A DNA stretch of 35,562 nt from Streptomyces sp. SID3343 (GCF_009865215.1 NZ_WWJX01000773.1:1-35562), one strand, 5' to 3'; shown: positions 15,621 to 24,336, numbered from the stretch's first letter. The notes: a model not told the origin generated them from the letters alone. Translations and numbers: made by a program.

Positions 15621-16244
15621 ATGAGCATCGCCACGAACTCGATCACCGACACCGCCGCCACCGCATCGGCCACTCGTTTCCGTCTCGCCGTCATCGTCGG
15701 CAGCACTCGCGAGGGCCGCTTCGCGCCGGTCGTCTCCGACTGGTTCGCCGAGAAGGCCGAGCAGCACGGCGACTTCGCGGTGGACGTGATCGACCTCGCC
15801 GAGATCGAACTCCCGGCCGTGTGGTCCGCGATGGGCAGCGAACCGGCCGCCGTGGTCAAGGCGTTGGGTCTGCGGCTCGCCGCCGCCGATGCCTTCGTCG
15901 TGGTCACGCCGGAGTACAACCACAGCTTCCCGGCCGGCCTCAAGAACATGATCGACCTCTACCGCGGCGAGTGGCAGGGCAAGCCGGTCGGTTTCGTGTC
16001 GTACGGCGGTATCTCCGGCGGCCTGCGCGCCGTCGAGCAGCTTCGGCTGATCTTCGCCGAGCAACACATGGTCACCACGCGGGACGGTCTGGCCTTCCCG
16101 ATGGCGTGGGAGAAGTTCGACGCCGACGGTCGTCCCGTCGACGTCGCGGGCACCGACGGCGCGGCCGCGGTGATGCTCGACCAGCTCGCCTGGTGGTCGC
16201 ACGCGACGCGGCAGATGCGCACGAGCCGCCCCTACGGCGTCTGA
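15621..16244 (+). CDS. NAD(P)H-dependent FMN reductase family protein
   Basis: 207 residues with a flavodoxin-like fold. The phosphate-binding loop is GSTREGR (27-33), and the flavin-binding loop TPEYNHSFPAGLKNMIDL starts at residue 96. A third FMN-contact segment, FVSYGGISGG, follows. These are typical of NADPH-dependent FMN reductases and azoreductase-like quinone reductases, which act in the cytosol with bound FMN. Start ATG 15621 follows GGGGGAA. An MFS pump starts 42 bp after its stop, so the pair is probably one operon under the MerR-type promoter at 15530-15560. Such pairing suggests defence against an electrophile, quinone or drug, with the reductase modifying the compound and the pump exporting it; that is inference. 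Confidence 0.9.
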   Translation: MSIATNSITDTAATASATRFRLAVIVGSTREGRFAPVVSDWFAEKAEQHGDFAVDVIDLAEIELPAVWSAMGSEPAAVVKALGLRLAAADAFVVVTPEYNHSFPAGLKNMIDLYRGEWQGKPVGFVSYGGISGGLRAVEQLRLIFAEQHMVTTRDGLAFPMAWEKFDADGRPVDVAGTDGAAAVMLDQLAWWSHATRQMRTSRPYGV

Positions 16245-16285
16245 CTCGCCCCGCCCGTTCCCGCCGCGACCGCCAGGAGCCCGTG

Positions 16286-17860
16286 ATGGCAACAACCACC
16301 GTGCCCGCACCGCAGCCGTCCACCTCCGCCCGCCCGCGCGGCGTCGCCGCGATCGCCGTCGTGGTCGTCCTGGGCTCGGTCATGTCGGTGCTCGACATGA
16401 CCGTGGTCAACGTCGCGCTCAACCACCTCTCGCAGGACTTCGACGCCCCGCTCGCCACGATCCAGTGGGTGGCCACCGGCTACACCCTGGCCCTGGCCAC
16501 GGTGATCCCGGTCGCCGCGTGGGCGATGGGCCGCTTCGGTACCAAGCGCCTGTACATGTTCTCCATCACGACGTTCGCGGCCGGTTCCGTCCTGGCGGGT
16601 CTGGCCTGGTCGGCGGAGTCGCTGATCGCCTTCCGGGTGGTGCAAGGGCTGGGCGGCGGCCTGATCATGCCGGTCGGCATGACCATCCTGGCCCGGGCGT
16701 CCGACCCGAGCCGAATGGGCCGCACGATGGCCATCCTGGGCATCCCGATCCTGATCGGCCCCCTCGCCGGGCCCATCCTGGGCGGCTGGCTCGTGGACGA
16801 CGTCTCGTGGCGGTGGATCTTCTTCATCAACGTCCCGATCGGCGCCCTGGCACTGGGACTTGCCGCGCGAGTGTTCCCGCGCGATACCCCGCAACCGACC
16901 AGGCCGCTGGACGTGATCGGCCTGCTGATGCTCTCCCCCGGACTCGCGCTGCTGATCTACGGACTGGCCACCGGCGGCGAGAAGGCCGACTTCACCGGCC
17001 CCGGAACGCTCGTGCCCGCACTGCTGGGCGCACTGTCGGTGGTCGCGTTCGTCATCCGGGCGCTGCGCGTCGAGCACCCGCTGATCGACCTGGGCCTGTT
17101 CCGCAGCCGGGCGTTCGCCGCCGCGGCCGCGACGATGGTGCTGTTCGTGTGCGCCTATTTCGGCTCGATGATGCTCGCCCCGATGTACTACCAACTGGTG
17201 CGCGGCGAAAGCGCGACCGCGTCCGGTCTGCTCGGCGCGCCGCAGGCGATCACCACCGCGGTCACCATGCAGTTCGCCAGCCGACTCAGCGACCGGATCG
17301 CGCCGGGACGAATCGTCCTGGCCGGGATCGTGGTCGGCGCCTCGGGCTTCCTCGCCTTCACCACGCAGGTCGCCGCCGACACCCCCTACTGGGTACTGAT
17401 GGGCTGCCTGGCGGTGACGGGCGTCGGCGTCGGGATGACGCTCATGCCGACCACGGCGTCGGCGCTGCGGGAGATGTCCCACGAGCAGGTTCCGGTAGCG
17501 GGCACCACATTGACGATCGTCCAGCAGATCTCGGCCGCGCTCGGCGGCGCGCTGGTGTCGGTACTCCTGGCCGGCGCGATGCGCGACAACCTGCCCGAGG
17601 GTCGGGGCGCGGGCGGTCTGGGCGAACTGCACTCGCTGTCGCCGACCACCGTCCACGAGATCGCACCGCGCCTCGCGGACGCGTTCCAAAGCTCCTACTC
17701 GTGGTCGGTCGCGTTGATGGCGTCGGCGTTCCTCCCCGCGCTGTTCATGAGCCGCCGCCGGCCGGCAACGGCCATCGGGCCCGAGGCCGCGCAGCCCGTC
17801 GAACCTGCCACACCCCGCCCCGAGGAGGACCGGACCAACCCCGCCCCCACTCACGTCTAG
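16286..17860 (+). CDS. DHA2-family MFS drug efflux transporter (EmrB/QacA type)
   Basis: 524 residues with about 14 predicted membrane helices, the DHA2 size. Motif D1/antiporter signatures are visible: SVLDMTVVNVALNHLSQDF in helix 1, WVATGYTLALATVIPVAAW in helix 2, a motif-A loop GRFGTKRLYM, and GLGGGLIMPVG plus LGIPILIGPLAGPILGGWL (motif C-like) in helix 5. The C-terminal 45 residues are a Pro/Glu-rich cytoplasmic tail. It should be a proton-coupled multidrug exporter in the cytoplasmic membrane; the substrate is unknown. ATG 16286 follows CAGGAG; GTG 16283 is one codon earlier. The gene is downstream of and likely cotranscribed with the FMN reductase. A bidirectional hairpin follows. Confidence 0.92.
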   Translation: MATTTVPAPQPSTSARPRGVAAIAVVVVLGSVMSVLDMTVVNVALNHLSQDFDAPLATIQWVATGYTLALATVIPVAAWAMGRFGTKRLYMFSITTFAAGSVLAGLAWSAESLIAFRVVQGLGGGLIMPVGMTILARASDPSRMGRTMAILGIPILIGPLAGPILGGWLVDDVSWRWIFFINVPIGALALGLAARVFPRDTPQPTRPLDVIGLLMLSPGLALLIYGLATGGEKADFTGPGTLVPALLGALSVVAFVIRALRVEHPLIDLGLFRSRAFAAAAATMVLFVCAYFGSMMLAPMYYQLVRGESATASGLLGAPQAITTAVTMQFASRLSDRIAPGRIVLAGIVVGASGFLAFTTQVAADTPYWVLMGCLAVTGVGVGMTLMPTTASALREMSHEQVPVAGTTLTIVQQISAALGGALVSVLLAGAMRDNLPEGRGAGGLGELHSLSPTTVHEIAPRLADAFQSSYSWSVALMASAFLPALFMSRRRPATAIGPEAAQPVEPATPRPEEDRTNPAPTHV

Positions 17861-17881
17861 CCGGCAACACACCACCCACAC

Positions 17882-17914
17882 AAGGGGATCGCCCACTCAC
17901 CGGGCGATCCCTTT
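17882..17914. terminator. Bidirectional terminator between convergent genes
   Basis: GGGATCGCCC and GGGCGATCCC pair perfectly around ACTCACC, flanked by AA...TTT. It lies between the MFS stop (17860, +) and the HdeD-like gene end (17941, -). Confidence 0.75.
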
Positions 17915-17940
17915 CGGCGCGCACGGCGAACCGCGCGGCG

Positions 17941-18720
17941 CTATCCGGCCTCGTGGCGACGCTCGGTCATCGCGTCGGGGCCCTTGAACCCGCTCGCGGA
18001 ATCGCGTTCGGCCTCCCGGTCCGCGTTCCACTCGGTGGCCTGCGGCAGTTCCTCCGCTGCCGTCGCAGGTACCGGTACTTCGGCCTCGCGCACCATGCCC
18101 ACGATCCGACGACCCGTCAGGCCCAGGCTGAGCAGGCCCACGCCGTCGAACAGCAGGGCCAGCGAGATGAACGCGCCGATCGCGTATCGGCTGTTGCTCG
18201 GCCATTCGGCGAGCACCAGCAGGCCCAGGGCCAGGTCGGCCACGCCGACCGTGATCGTCCAGACCATCGCGGCCGACAGACTGGCCACACCGCCGACGAC
18301 GCGGAACATGCCCGCGCCGAGCAGCAAAAGCGCCACGAACAGGGTCAGCGTCGCCGCCGCGACCTCCGGCCGGCGCAGCAGGATCACGCCCGCCGCGATG
18401 TTGAGCGCGGAGACGGCGACGACGAGCCAGAACGCGTTCTCCTTGCGGGCCTGGATCGCCTGAACCAGCCCGATCACACCGCCGATCGCCAGCAGCCAAC
18501 CGAACAACAGCATGCTCGTGAGCGTGGCCGTCGCCGTGTACAGCAGGCCGACGACGCCACCGAGCACGAGCACCGTGCCGAGCGCGACGAGCAGGCCGAA
18601 GCCGAACCCCTTGCCGCTGCGCCGGTGTCGACCCGTACCGGCTCCCGCTGCGGTCGCGGTCGCGGAGCCCTTCGCGGAGCCTTTCTCGGAGCCCTTCGTG
18701 GAGCCCTTCGTGCTGTCCAT
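17941..18720 (-). CDS. HdeD-like (DUF308) membrane protein
   Basis: 259 residues. The N-terminus has KGS tripeptide repeats (STKGSTKGSEKGSAKGS) and a basic segment RHRRSGKG. Six hydrophobic helices follow in closely spaced pairs, including GLLVALGTVLVLGGVVGLLY, LFGWLLAIGGVIGLVQAI, WLVVAVSALNIAAGVILL and ATLTLFVALLLLGAGMFRVV. The paired-helix pattern with G-x-x-x-G and LLRRPEVAA is characteristic of the HdeD/DUF308 family, whose E. coli namesake is an acid-stress membrane protein. The last 60 residues are hydrophilic. ATG 18720 has GAGGAG upstream; a longer frame to 18801 exists without a better signal. It lies 98 bp after the ligase gene on the same strand, so it may be distal in that transcript, but the function looks unrelated. 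Confidence 0.85.
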   Translation of the reverse strand: MDSTKGSTKGSEKGSAKGSATATAAGAGTGRHRRSGKGFGFGLLVALGTVLVLGGVVGLLYTATATLTSMLLFGWLLAIGGVIGLVQAIQARKENAFWLVVAVSALNIAAGVILLRRPEVAAATLTLFVALLLLGAGMFRVVGGVASLSAAMVWTITVGVADLALGLLVLAEWPSNSRYAIGAFISLALLFDGVGLLSLGLTGRRIVGMVREAEVPVPATAAEELPQATEWNADREAERDSASGFKGPDAMTERRHEAG

Positions 18721-18817
18721 GGGTGCCACTCCTCGGATGTGCCCCACGCCCGCCGTATCGCGCGCGCAGTACGCCTTCCCACTGGAAAGCGACATATCCA
18801 CAGGTTCGGTCGCGTGT

Positions 18818-20653
18818 TCAGCGACCGGGACCCGGTGGCAGCGACGGCGGCAGCGCCGACCGCACCGGTGACAGTGCCGGCGCGAGCGCCGGACGCGACG
18901 CCGGGGCGGGGGTCGGCGCCGGCACCGGAACCCCGCGCACGGCCGAGCTCGGACGGTCCGTCAGGCCCAGGAAATGTCGGCGCAGCCGATACTTCTCCAC
19001 CCGCCCGTTGGGCGTCCGCGGCATCCGCGCGACGACCCGCACCCAGGTCGGGCGCATGTACGCGGGCAACGACTGCGCACACCACGCGCGTAGCTCGTCG
19101 GGGTCGAGCGCGCGCCCCGGTTCGGGCTCCGCGTACAGGACCACCTCGTCCTCGTCGCGCGCGTCCGCCGGGACCCCGAAGACCGCGCCCACCGCGATGT
19201 CCGGATGCTGATTGACCAGGTCCTCGATGTGATAAGCCGACACGTTCTCGCCGCGGATCCGGATCCGGTCCACGACCCGGTCGACGAAGTGCAGCAGCCC
19301 GTCCTCCTCGTCGAACACGGCCGCGTCGCCGGTGTGGAACCACAGGTTGCGGGTGGCCTCGGCGATGCTGAGCGGGTCGTCGAGGTATTCCTGCACGAGC
19401 AGGCCCGGCAGATGCGGGCGGATCGCGAGGTGGCCGACGACACCACGTGGGCACGGCCGGTCGTAGTCGTCGAGCACGGCCACCCGGGCGAACGGCAACG
19501 GCGCGCCCAGGCACCCCTTGCGCACGATCGCGGCCCCGTCGACCACCGGCACGCCCAGCCGGGCGCACACCGCCGCGACGGCCTTGTCGGTGAGCCCGCG
19601 CCGCAACGACGGCGGCGTCCCCAGCGCAGGGGGAACACCGGTGAGCACCGCCGCGATCGGCAGCCCCGTCTCGACCTGGCCGTACGCCGCCACGACCGTA
19701 TCGATGCCGAACCGACGCGCGAACGCGTGATGATTGGGCGGCAGCGGCTGGATGAGCACCTTGGTGAGCGGGTTCGACTGCTCGCCGCGACGCTCGGGCG
19801 CGCCGGAGAGCCAGCCCACCATGTGATCGGTCAGTACCGCGCCGGTCGCCCCCGCGCCGACCACCCGTCGCCAGAACTCGACCGGGTGGAAGCGGTCCCA
19901 CAGGGACACCGTCGCGCCCGCCCAGGCCGCGCGGGCCACGCCGGCGAAGGCGCCCACAGCCGTGTGCAGCGGCAGGTCCACGTGCACCACGTCGTCGGGG
20001 GTGGTCAATCGGCGCAGCAGCAGCGTGTACGCCGCGAGCCAACGGTGCGGCAGCACCGACGCCTTGGGCCGGCCGGTCACGCCGGCGGTGAAGACGATCA
20101 TGCCGGTGTCGGCGGGGTCGATGGCCACGGCCGGCGGGATCGCGCGGGCGAGGAAGTTGCCGTAGGGGATCTCGGGGTAGCCGTGGGGCGGTCGCGGCCC
20201 GACCGCGTCGTGCACGGTCAGCCGCGGGGGGCGGGTCAGGTGCCGGCGGACCGCTTCGAGCGCGGCGACCTGCCCGCGCTCGGTGACCACCAGGGCGGGC
20301 TGGATCGCGTCGAGTCGGTCGAGCAGTGCGTCGCCGAAGACCTCGGGGTCGAGCGGGCAGTAGACCGCGCCGGCCTTCCAGATCCCGAACATCCACAGCG
20401 CGGTGGCGTAGGCGCTGCGACAGTGCACCACCACCCGGTCGCCGCGCCGGATGCCGGCCCGGTCGAGGTTGCCGGCGATCGTGTCGGTGGCGCGCTTGGC
20501 CTCGGCGTAGCTGAGGTCGAGGCCGTGCTCGCCGTAGTGGATGAAGACCCGCATCGGAGAGTGCACGGACCACATGTCCAGGGCCGCGGTGACCGATTCG
20601 CCGTCCGCTGCGAGCTCGGCGGCGAGACCCGCCTCGACTTCTTCGGCGGTCAT
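18818..20653 (-). CDS. Acyl-CoA ligase / AMP-binding enzyme (CaiC-like)
   Basis: 611 residues, ANL superfamily. The P-loop (residues 189-198, TAGVTGRPKA) is divergent from the usual TSGTTGxPKG. The later motifs are good: AAYGQVETG, WFHTGDAAVFDEEDGLLHFVDR, then RIRGENVSAYHIED, and the C-terminal catalytic Lys554 in PNGRVEKYRLRR. This pattern is closest to crotonobetaine/carnitine-type CoA ligases and related acyl-CoA ligases. The reaction would be ATP + acid + CoA to acyl-CoA via acyl-AMP. A Pro/Ala-rich tail of about 45 residues follows the last helix and is unusual. ATG 20653 is preferred over ATG 20725 because homology begins near EEVEAG. It is divergent from two acyl-CoA dehydrogenases, so acid activation followed by alpha,beta-oxidation is the likely pathway. 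Confidence 0.88.
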   Translation of the reverse strand: MTAEEVEAGLAAELAADGESVTAALDMWSVHSPMRVFIHYGEHGLDLSYAEAKRATDTIAGNLDRAGIRRGDRVVVHCRSAYATALWMFGIWKAGAVYCPLDPEVFGDALLDRLDAIQPALVVTERGQVAALEAVRRHLTRPPRLTVHDAVGPRPPHGYPEIPYGNFLARAIPPAVAIDPADTGMIVFTAGVTGRPKASVLPHRWLAAYTLLLRRLTTPDDVVHVDLPLHTAVGAFAGVARAAWAGATVSLWDRFHPVEFWRRVVGAGATGAVLTDHMVGWLSGAPERRGEQSNPLTKVLIQPLPPNHHAFARRFGIDTVVAAYGQVETGLPIAAVLTGVPPALGTPPSLRRGLTDKAVAAVCARLGVPVVDGAAIVRKGCLGAPLPFARVAVLDDYDRPCPRGVVGHLAIRPHLPGLLVQEYLDDPLSIAEATRNLWFHTGDAAVFDEEDGLLHFVDRVVDRIRIRGENVSAYHIEDLVNQHPDIAVGAVFGVPADARDEDEVVLYAEPEPGRALDPDELRAWCAQSLPAYMRPTWVRVVARMPRTPNGRVEKYRLRRHFLGLTDRPSSAVRGVPVPAPTPAPASRPALAPALSPVRSALPPSLPPGPGR

Positions 20654-20719
20654 TGCTGTGAAGCACCCCCTGCGATGCCCGGAAACCCGTGAAGTCCGAC
20701 TGATGTCCGGCGTGTACTC

Positions 20720-20736
20720 CGTCACACGGGATGACG
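20720..20736. promoter_or_regulatory. Inverted repeat in the ligase/dehydrogenase divergent promoter
   Basis: CGTCA-CACGGGA-TGACG has perfect 5-bp arms and a 7-bp spacer, in the 231-bp gap between the divergent ligase and dehydrogenase genes. It could be a TetR-type site for acyl-CoA metabolism; no regulator gene is adjacent. Confidence 0.35.
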
Positions 20737-20884
20737 AACATATCGCCTGGAGCGGTTGCTTGGGGGGCTCGGAGCGGGGTTCCTACCGGTGGGTTCGGCG
20801 CATAGCATCCAGGGGGCCCGGTTGTCGACGGTGTGTCAGGAAAACCTCGACGGGTCGTCATGACGGAGAACGGAGGCACCGCTT

Positions 20885-22127
20885 GTGGCAGATCGGGGCA
20901 GCGTGACCGATACCGGCGACACGACACGTGCGGGCGCGATCGACGCGCACGACATGCGGCGGCGCGTACGCGAGCTTGTCGCGGCGCACGATCCGACGAC
21001 GATGGAGCCGGTCGAATTCCTCGGCCGGCGTTTCGACGCGGGCCTGGCCTGGGTGCACTTCCCGGTGGGTGCCGGCGGCCTGGGCGTCTCCAGGGCCCTG
21101 CAGCAGCCGGTCGAGGACGAGCTGATCGCGGCGGGCGCGAAGCCCGCCAGTGGATATCGCAACCCGATCGGCCTGGGCATGGGCGCGCCGACGATCGCCG
21201 CGCACGGTGGCGACGAGCTCAAGGCGCGGTTGCTGCGCCCGCTGTGGACCGGGGGAGGAGATCTGGTGCCAGCTGTTCAGCGAGCCGGGCGCGGGGTCGG
21301 ACCTCGCGGGGCTGGCCACCCGGGCCGTGCGCGACGGTGACGGCGACTGGATCGTCAGCGGGCAGAAGGTGTGGACCTCGCTCGCGCACAAGGCGCGTTG
21401 GGCGATGCTGTTGACGCGCACCGATCCGGATCTGCCCAAGCACCAGGGGCTGACCTACTTCTTTCTCGACATGACGTCGCCGGGTGTGGAGGTGCGGCCG
21501 CTGCGGCAGGCCACCGGGCAGGCCGAGTTCAACGAGGTCTTCCTGACCGACGTGCGAATCCCCGACGCCTACCGCGCCGGCGACGTGGGCCAGGGTTGGG
21601 CGGTGTCGAACACGACGCTGATGAACGAGCGGGTCGCCATCGGCGGCGCCGCGGCGGCCCGCGAGGCGGACGCGATCGGCGCCGTCGCGCGGATGTGGCG
21701 CGATCGGCCGGAGTTGCGTACGCCGGGGCTGCACGATCGGCTCCTGCGTGCGTGGGTGGAGTGCGAGGTCGCGCGCCTGGGCAACGAGCGGATTCGGCAG
21801 CAGTTGGCCGCCGGCGCGCCCGGGCCCGAGGGTTCGGCCGCCAAGATCGCCTACGCGCGGCTGAACCAGGACGTGACGCGGTTGTGGTTGGAGCTGACCG
21901 GCGAGGACGGGCTCGGCTACGACGACTGGACGATGCGGCGCAGCGAGTTGGGTCAGGCCGCGCTCGGCGCGCGGGCGGCGGGCTACTACTACCTGCGGGC
22001 CAAGGGCAATTCGATCGAGGGCGGCACGAGCGAGGTGCTGCGCAATGTGATCGCGGACCGGGTGTTGAACCTGCCGCGCGAGCCGCGTACCGACACCAAG
22101 GTGGCGTGGAAGGAGATCCCTCGGTGA
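20885..22127 (+). pseudogene. Acyl-CoA dehydrogenase, frameshifted by one extra G
   Basis: Two frames together give a normal acyl-CoA dehydrogenase of about 413 residues. The first runs from GTG 20885 (GGAGG at 20871-20875) to LLRPLWTG. The second continues GEEIWCQLFSEPGAGSDLAGLATRAV, WIVSGQKVWTSLAHKA, and the C-terminal KGNSIEGGTSEVLRNVIADRVLNLPRE. The break is at 21251-21255, where GGGGG would need to be GGGG to keep frame. The FAD/substrate motif QLFSEPGAGSD and the catalytic-Glu position in SIEGGTSE are intact, so the rest looks under selection. A homopolymer sequencing error is the simplest explanation; a genuine mutation is possible. The stop overlaps the next dehydrogenase by four bases (GTGA). 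Confidence 0.85.
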
Positions 22128-23317
22128 CTGATCCCCGTGTCGAGTCGGCTGCCGATCCGCACATCGGTGCCCGCTCCGAGCCCCGTATCCCGTCGCTGCT
22201 GTACGGCGAGATCGAGGAGGAACTACGCGCGACCCTGGGCGAGTTGCTGCACGATCGGTGCGCGTGGCACGACGTGCTCGCGCGCGTCGACACCGACGAG
22301 GCGTACGACGAGGGCCTGTGGAAGGCGGTGGCGGCCGAGTTGGGCCTGGCCGGGCTGCTGATTCCCGAGGAATACGGCGGGGCCGGGGCGGGGCCGCGAG
22401 AGGTCGCGGTGGCCTTGGAGGAGTTGGGCCGCGCGGTGGCGCCGGTGCCGTTTTTGGCCAGCGCGGTGCTCGCGACCCAGGCCCTGCTCGCGTCGCCCGC
22501 GTCTGCTGCTCGCGACGCGGCGCTGCGCGCGCTCGCGGACGGAACCCGCACCGGCACCCTCGCGGTGACCGCGAACACCTGGCCGGGGGCGGGCTTTCCG
22601 CTGTCGGTGACCGGTTCACCCGATGCCGACGGGCTGTTGCTGACCGGCGCGGTGACCGGGGTGTTGGCCGCGGACCGGGCCGATCTGCTGGTGGTGCCGG
22701 CGCTGGTGGACGGCGAGCGGCAGCTGACCCTGGTGGCCGGTGACGCGGCGCATCTGGTCCGGCGTTCGGTGACCTCGCTCGACGCGACGCGCCCGGTGGG
22801 CGAGTTGACCCTCGATCAGGTCCGGGCGGTGGTGGTGGCCGGCCCCGACACCGCCCAGGAGGCGCTGGGGCAAGCCCTGCGCTACGGCGCGGCGTTGCTC
22901 GCGTCGGAGCAACTGGGCGTCGCGCAAAGGGCGTTGGACGAGGCCGTGTCGTACCTGAAGGTGCGTCACCAGTTCGGCCGGCCGATCGGGTCGTTCCAGG
23001 CGCTGCGGCACCGGGCGGCCGACCTGTGGTCGGACATCGCCGCCGCACGGGCGGCGGCGCGCTACGCGGCGGCCTGCCTGGCGGAGGGCTCCCCCGACGC
23101 GGCGGTGGCCACGGCGTTGGCGCAGGCGTACTGCGGTGACGTGGCGGTGCGCGCGGCGGAGGAGTGTGTCCAGATGCACGGCGGGATCGGCTTCACGTGG
23201 GAGCACCCGGCGCACCTGTACCTCAAGCGCGCGATGTCCTCGGCGCTGCTGCTGGGCACCGCGGACCGGCATCGGAGCACGCTGGCGACGCTGGTGGATC
23301 TGCCGCCGTCGATCTGA
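22124..23317 (+). CDS. Acyl-CoA dehydrogenase, second subunit-type
   Basis: 397 residues, acyl-CoA dehydrogenase fold. Recognisable parts are the N-terminal helical domain (LLIPEEYGGAGAGPREVAVALEELGRAVAPVPF), a degenerate middle beta domain without the usual WxTSG block, and the C-terminal helical domain with RHQFGRPIGSFQALRHRAADLW and ECVQMHGGIGFTWEHPAHLYLKRA. GTG 22124 overlaps the preceding stop (GTGA), so expression is coupled. Pairs like this in actinobacteria, one subunit with a full active site and one divergent, form alpha2beta2 FadE-type heterotetramers acting on sterol side-chain or other bulky acyl-CoAs (established for mycobacterial ChsE complexes). Assigning that architecture here is inference from gene order and sequence divergence. 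A 14-bp perfect terminator follows at 23360. Confidence 0.88.
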   Translation: MTDPRVESAADPHIGARSEPRIPSLLYGEIEEELRATLGELLHDRCAWHDVLARVDTDEAYDEGLWKAVAAELGLAGLLIPEEYGGAGAGPREVAVALEELGRAVAPVPFLASAVLATQALLASPASAARDAALRALADGTRTGTLAVTANTWPGAGFPLSVTGSPDADGLLLTGAVTGVLAADRADLLVVPALVDGERQLTLVAGDAAHLVRRSVTSLDATRPVGELTLDQVRAVVVAGPDTAQEALGQALRYGAALLASEQLGVAQRALDEAVSYLKVRHQFGRPIGSFQALRHRAADLWSDIAAARAAARYAAACLAEGSPDAAVATALAQAYCGDVAVRAAEECVQMHGGIGFTWEHPAHLYLKRAMSSALLLGTADRHRSTLATLVDLPPSI

Positions 23318-23359
23318 GGCACCGCCGCCGCGGTCGGGTCGCGCCGGCCCGGACATGCC

Positions 23360-23390
23360 TGTGGGCGGCCCCGAACCGGGGCCGCCCACA
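23360..23390. terminator. Bidirectional terminator, perfect 14-bp stem
   Basis: TGTGGGCGGCCCCG (23360-23373) and CGGGGCCGCCCACA (23377-23390) are exact complements around AAC. It separates the dehydrogenase operon (+) from the convergent small membrane protein gene (-). Confidence 0.85.
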
Positions 23391-23449
23391 CGCGTGTTCG
23401 GCCGATGTCGTGGTCGGTAACGGTTTCCGCTCACGACACCACGTGGCCC

Positions 23450-23683
23450 TCAACTGCGAAGCATCAGCACGATCATCACGACCGCCACCGCCATCAGCAC
23501 GGTCCACACGATCGTGACCAGGCGCAGGCGCCTTCCGTCCCGAGGGGCCGGGTCGTCCCGAGGGGCGGAGCCGTCCCCGGGGGCTGATTGGTCCCGACGT
23601 GCGGACTCGTCCCCGAGGGCGGGAGGCTCGGCGGGGCCCGGAACCCCTGGTCCCGGCTCCGCCGTTTGCGGATTGTCGCTCAT
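23450..23683 (-). CDS. Small C-tail-anchored membrane protein
   Basis: 77 residues; family not recognised. The first 48 residues are disordered and rich in Pro, Gly, Asp and Arg (EPGPGVPGPAEPPALGDES..., with repeated APRD). A basic RRLRLV and one hydrophobic helix (TIVWTVLMAVAVVMIVLML) close the protein. GAGGGG lies upstream of ATG 23683. It is the last gene of a minus-strand series behind the branched-chain amino-acid transporter, 83 bp after the 170-residue membrane protein. No function can be assigned. Confidence 0.55.
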   Translation of the reverse strand: MSDNPQTAEPGPGVPGPAEPPALGDESARRDQSAPGDGSAPRDDPAPRDGRRLRLVTIVWTVLMAVAVVMIVLMLRS

Positions 23684-23766
23684 CTTTTGCTACCCCTCGC
23701 AGGTGCTGCGCGCGGCGACCGTCCCGTTCAGGATGCCACCGCGCGCCGCCCGTTGAGGAGTGTTTG

Positions 23767-24279
23767 TCAGTGGCCCGCCGGGATCGTGGGGAGCACCGTG
23801 GTGGCGTCCTCCGCGCGGCCCGCGGCCTGCGGAATCTGCTGGGCGGCGATCAGACGCGCCAGCCAGAACCGCATGAACGTGGACAGCGAATAGCGCAGGA
23901 AGAGGGCGAAGCCCAGGATGGAGACCGGGATCGCCGACAGACCCAACGTGATCGCGTCGTTCTGCGTCAGGTAGAGCGTGGTGTTGTGGGACATGAAGTA
24001 GGCGCCGACGCCCATCACGATCCCCAGACCCATGAGCCCGACGCCCAGCCACATGAGCTGGGTGTCGAGTGTGGTCTTGGGCGCGCGCAGCTTCAGCTCC
24101 CCGACGTCGGCGGTGAACTGCCGGGTCCGGTCCTGGGTCGCCGGGGCGCCCAGTGCGGCGTGCTTGGGGTACGGCGGCTGTGGGGGTGCGGCCGGCGGCA
24201 CCCCCTGCTGCAGGGTCGGCGCTTCGCCGGCCGAGCCGCCCGTAGGGTGCCCGTCGGCGTTCACGCTGTTCATACTCAT
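23767..24279 (-). CDS. Two-helix membrane protein next to the Liv-type transporter
   Basis: 170 residues. A Pro/Gln-rich N-terminus of about 45 residues (with QQGVPPAAPPQPPYPKHAAL) leads to a conserved-looking segment RQFTADVGELKLRAPKTTLDTQL. Two membrane helices follow (MWLGVGLMGLGIVMGVGAYFM and AITLGLSAIPVSILGFALFLRY), then an amphipathic end (FMRFWLARLIAAQQIPQ). I do not recognise a named family. It lies 57 bp downstream of livF and shares its strand, so it may be an accessory of the transporter. ATG 24279 has a GAGGTGAC-type Shine-Dalgarno; ATG 24273 is two codons later. Confidence 0.7.
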   Translation of the reverse strand: MSMNSVNADGHPTGGSAGEAPTLQQGVPPAAPPQPPYPKHAALGAPATQDRTRQFTADVGELKLRAPKTTLDTQLMWLGVGLMGLGIVMGVGAYFMSHNTTLYLTQNDAITLGLSAIPVSILGFALFLRYSLSTFMRFWLARLIAAQQIPQAAGRAEDATTVLPTIPAGH

Positions 24280-24336
24280 TTAAAGGGTCACCTCGTGGGT
24301 CGCCGTGAGGTTGATGCGTACCCGACGGCCATCGGA

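Noticed and set aside
21240-21270. Programmed frameshift in the acyl-CoA dehydrogenase
   Set aside because: A single extra G in a homopolymer with no known slip stimulator is more likely a sequencing or mutation event; relatives of this family are not known to use recoding.
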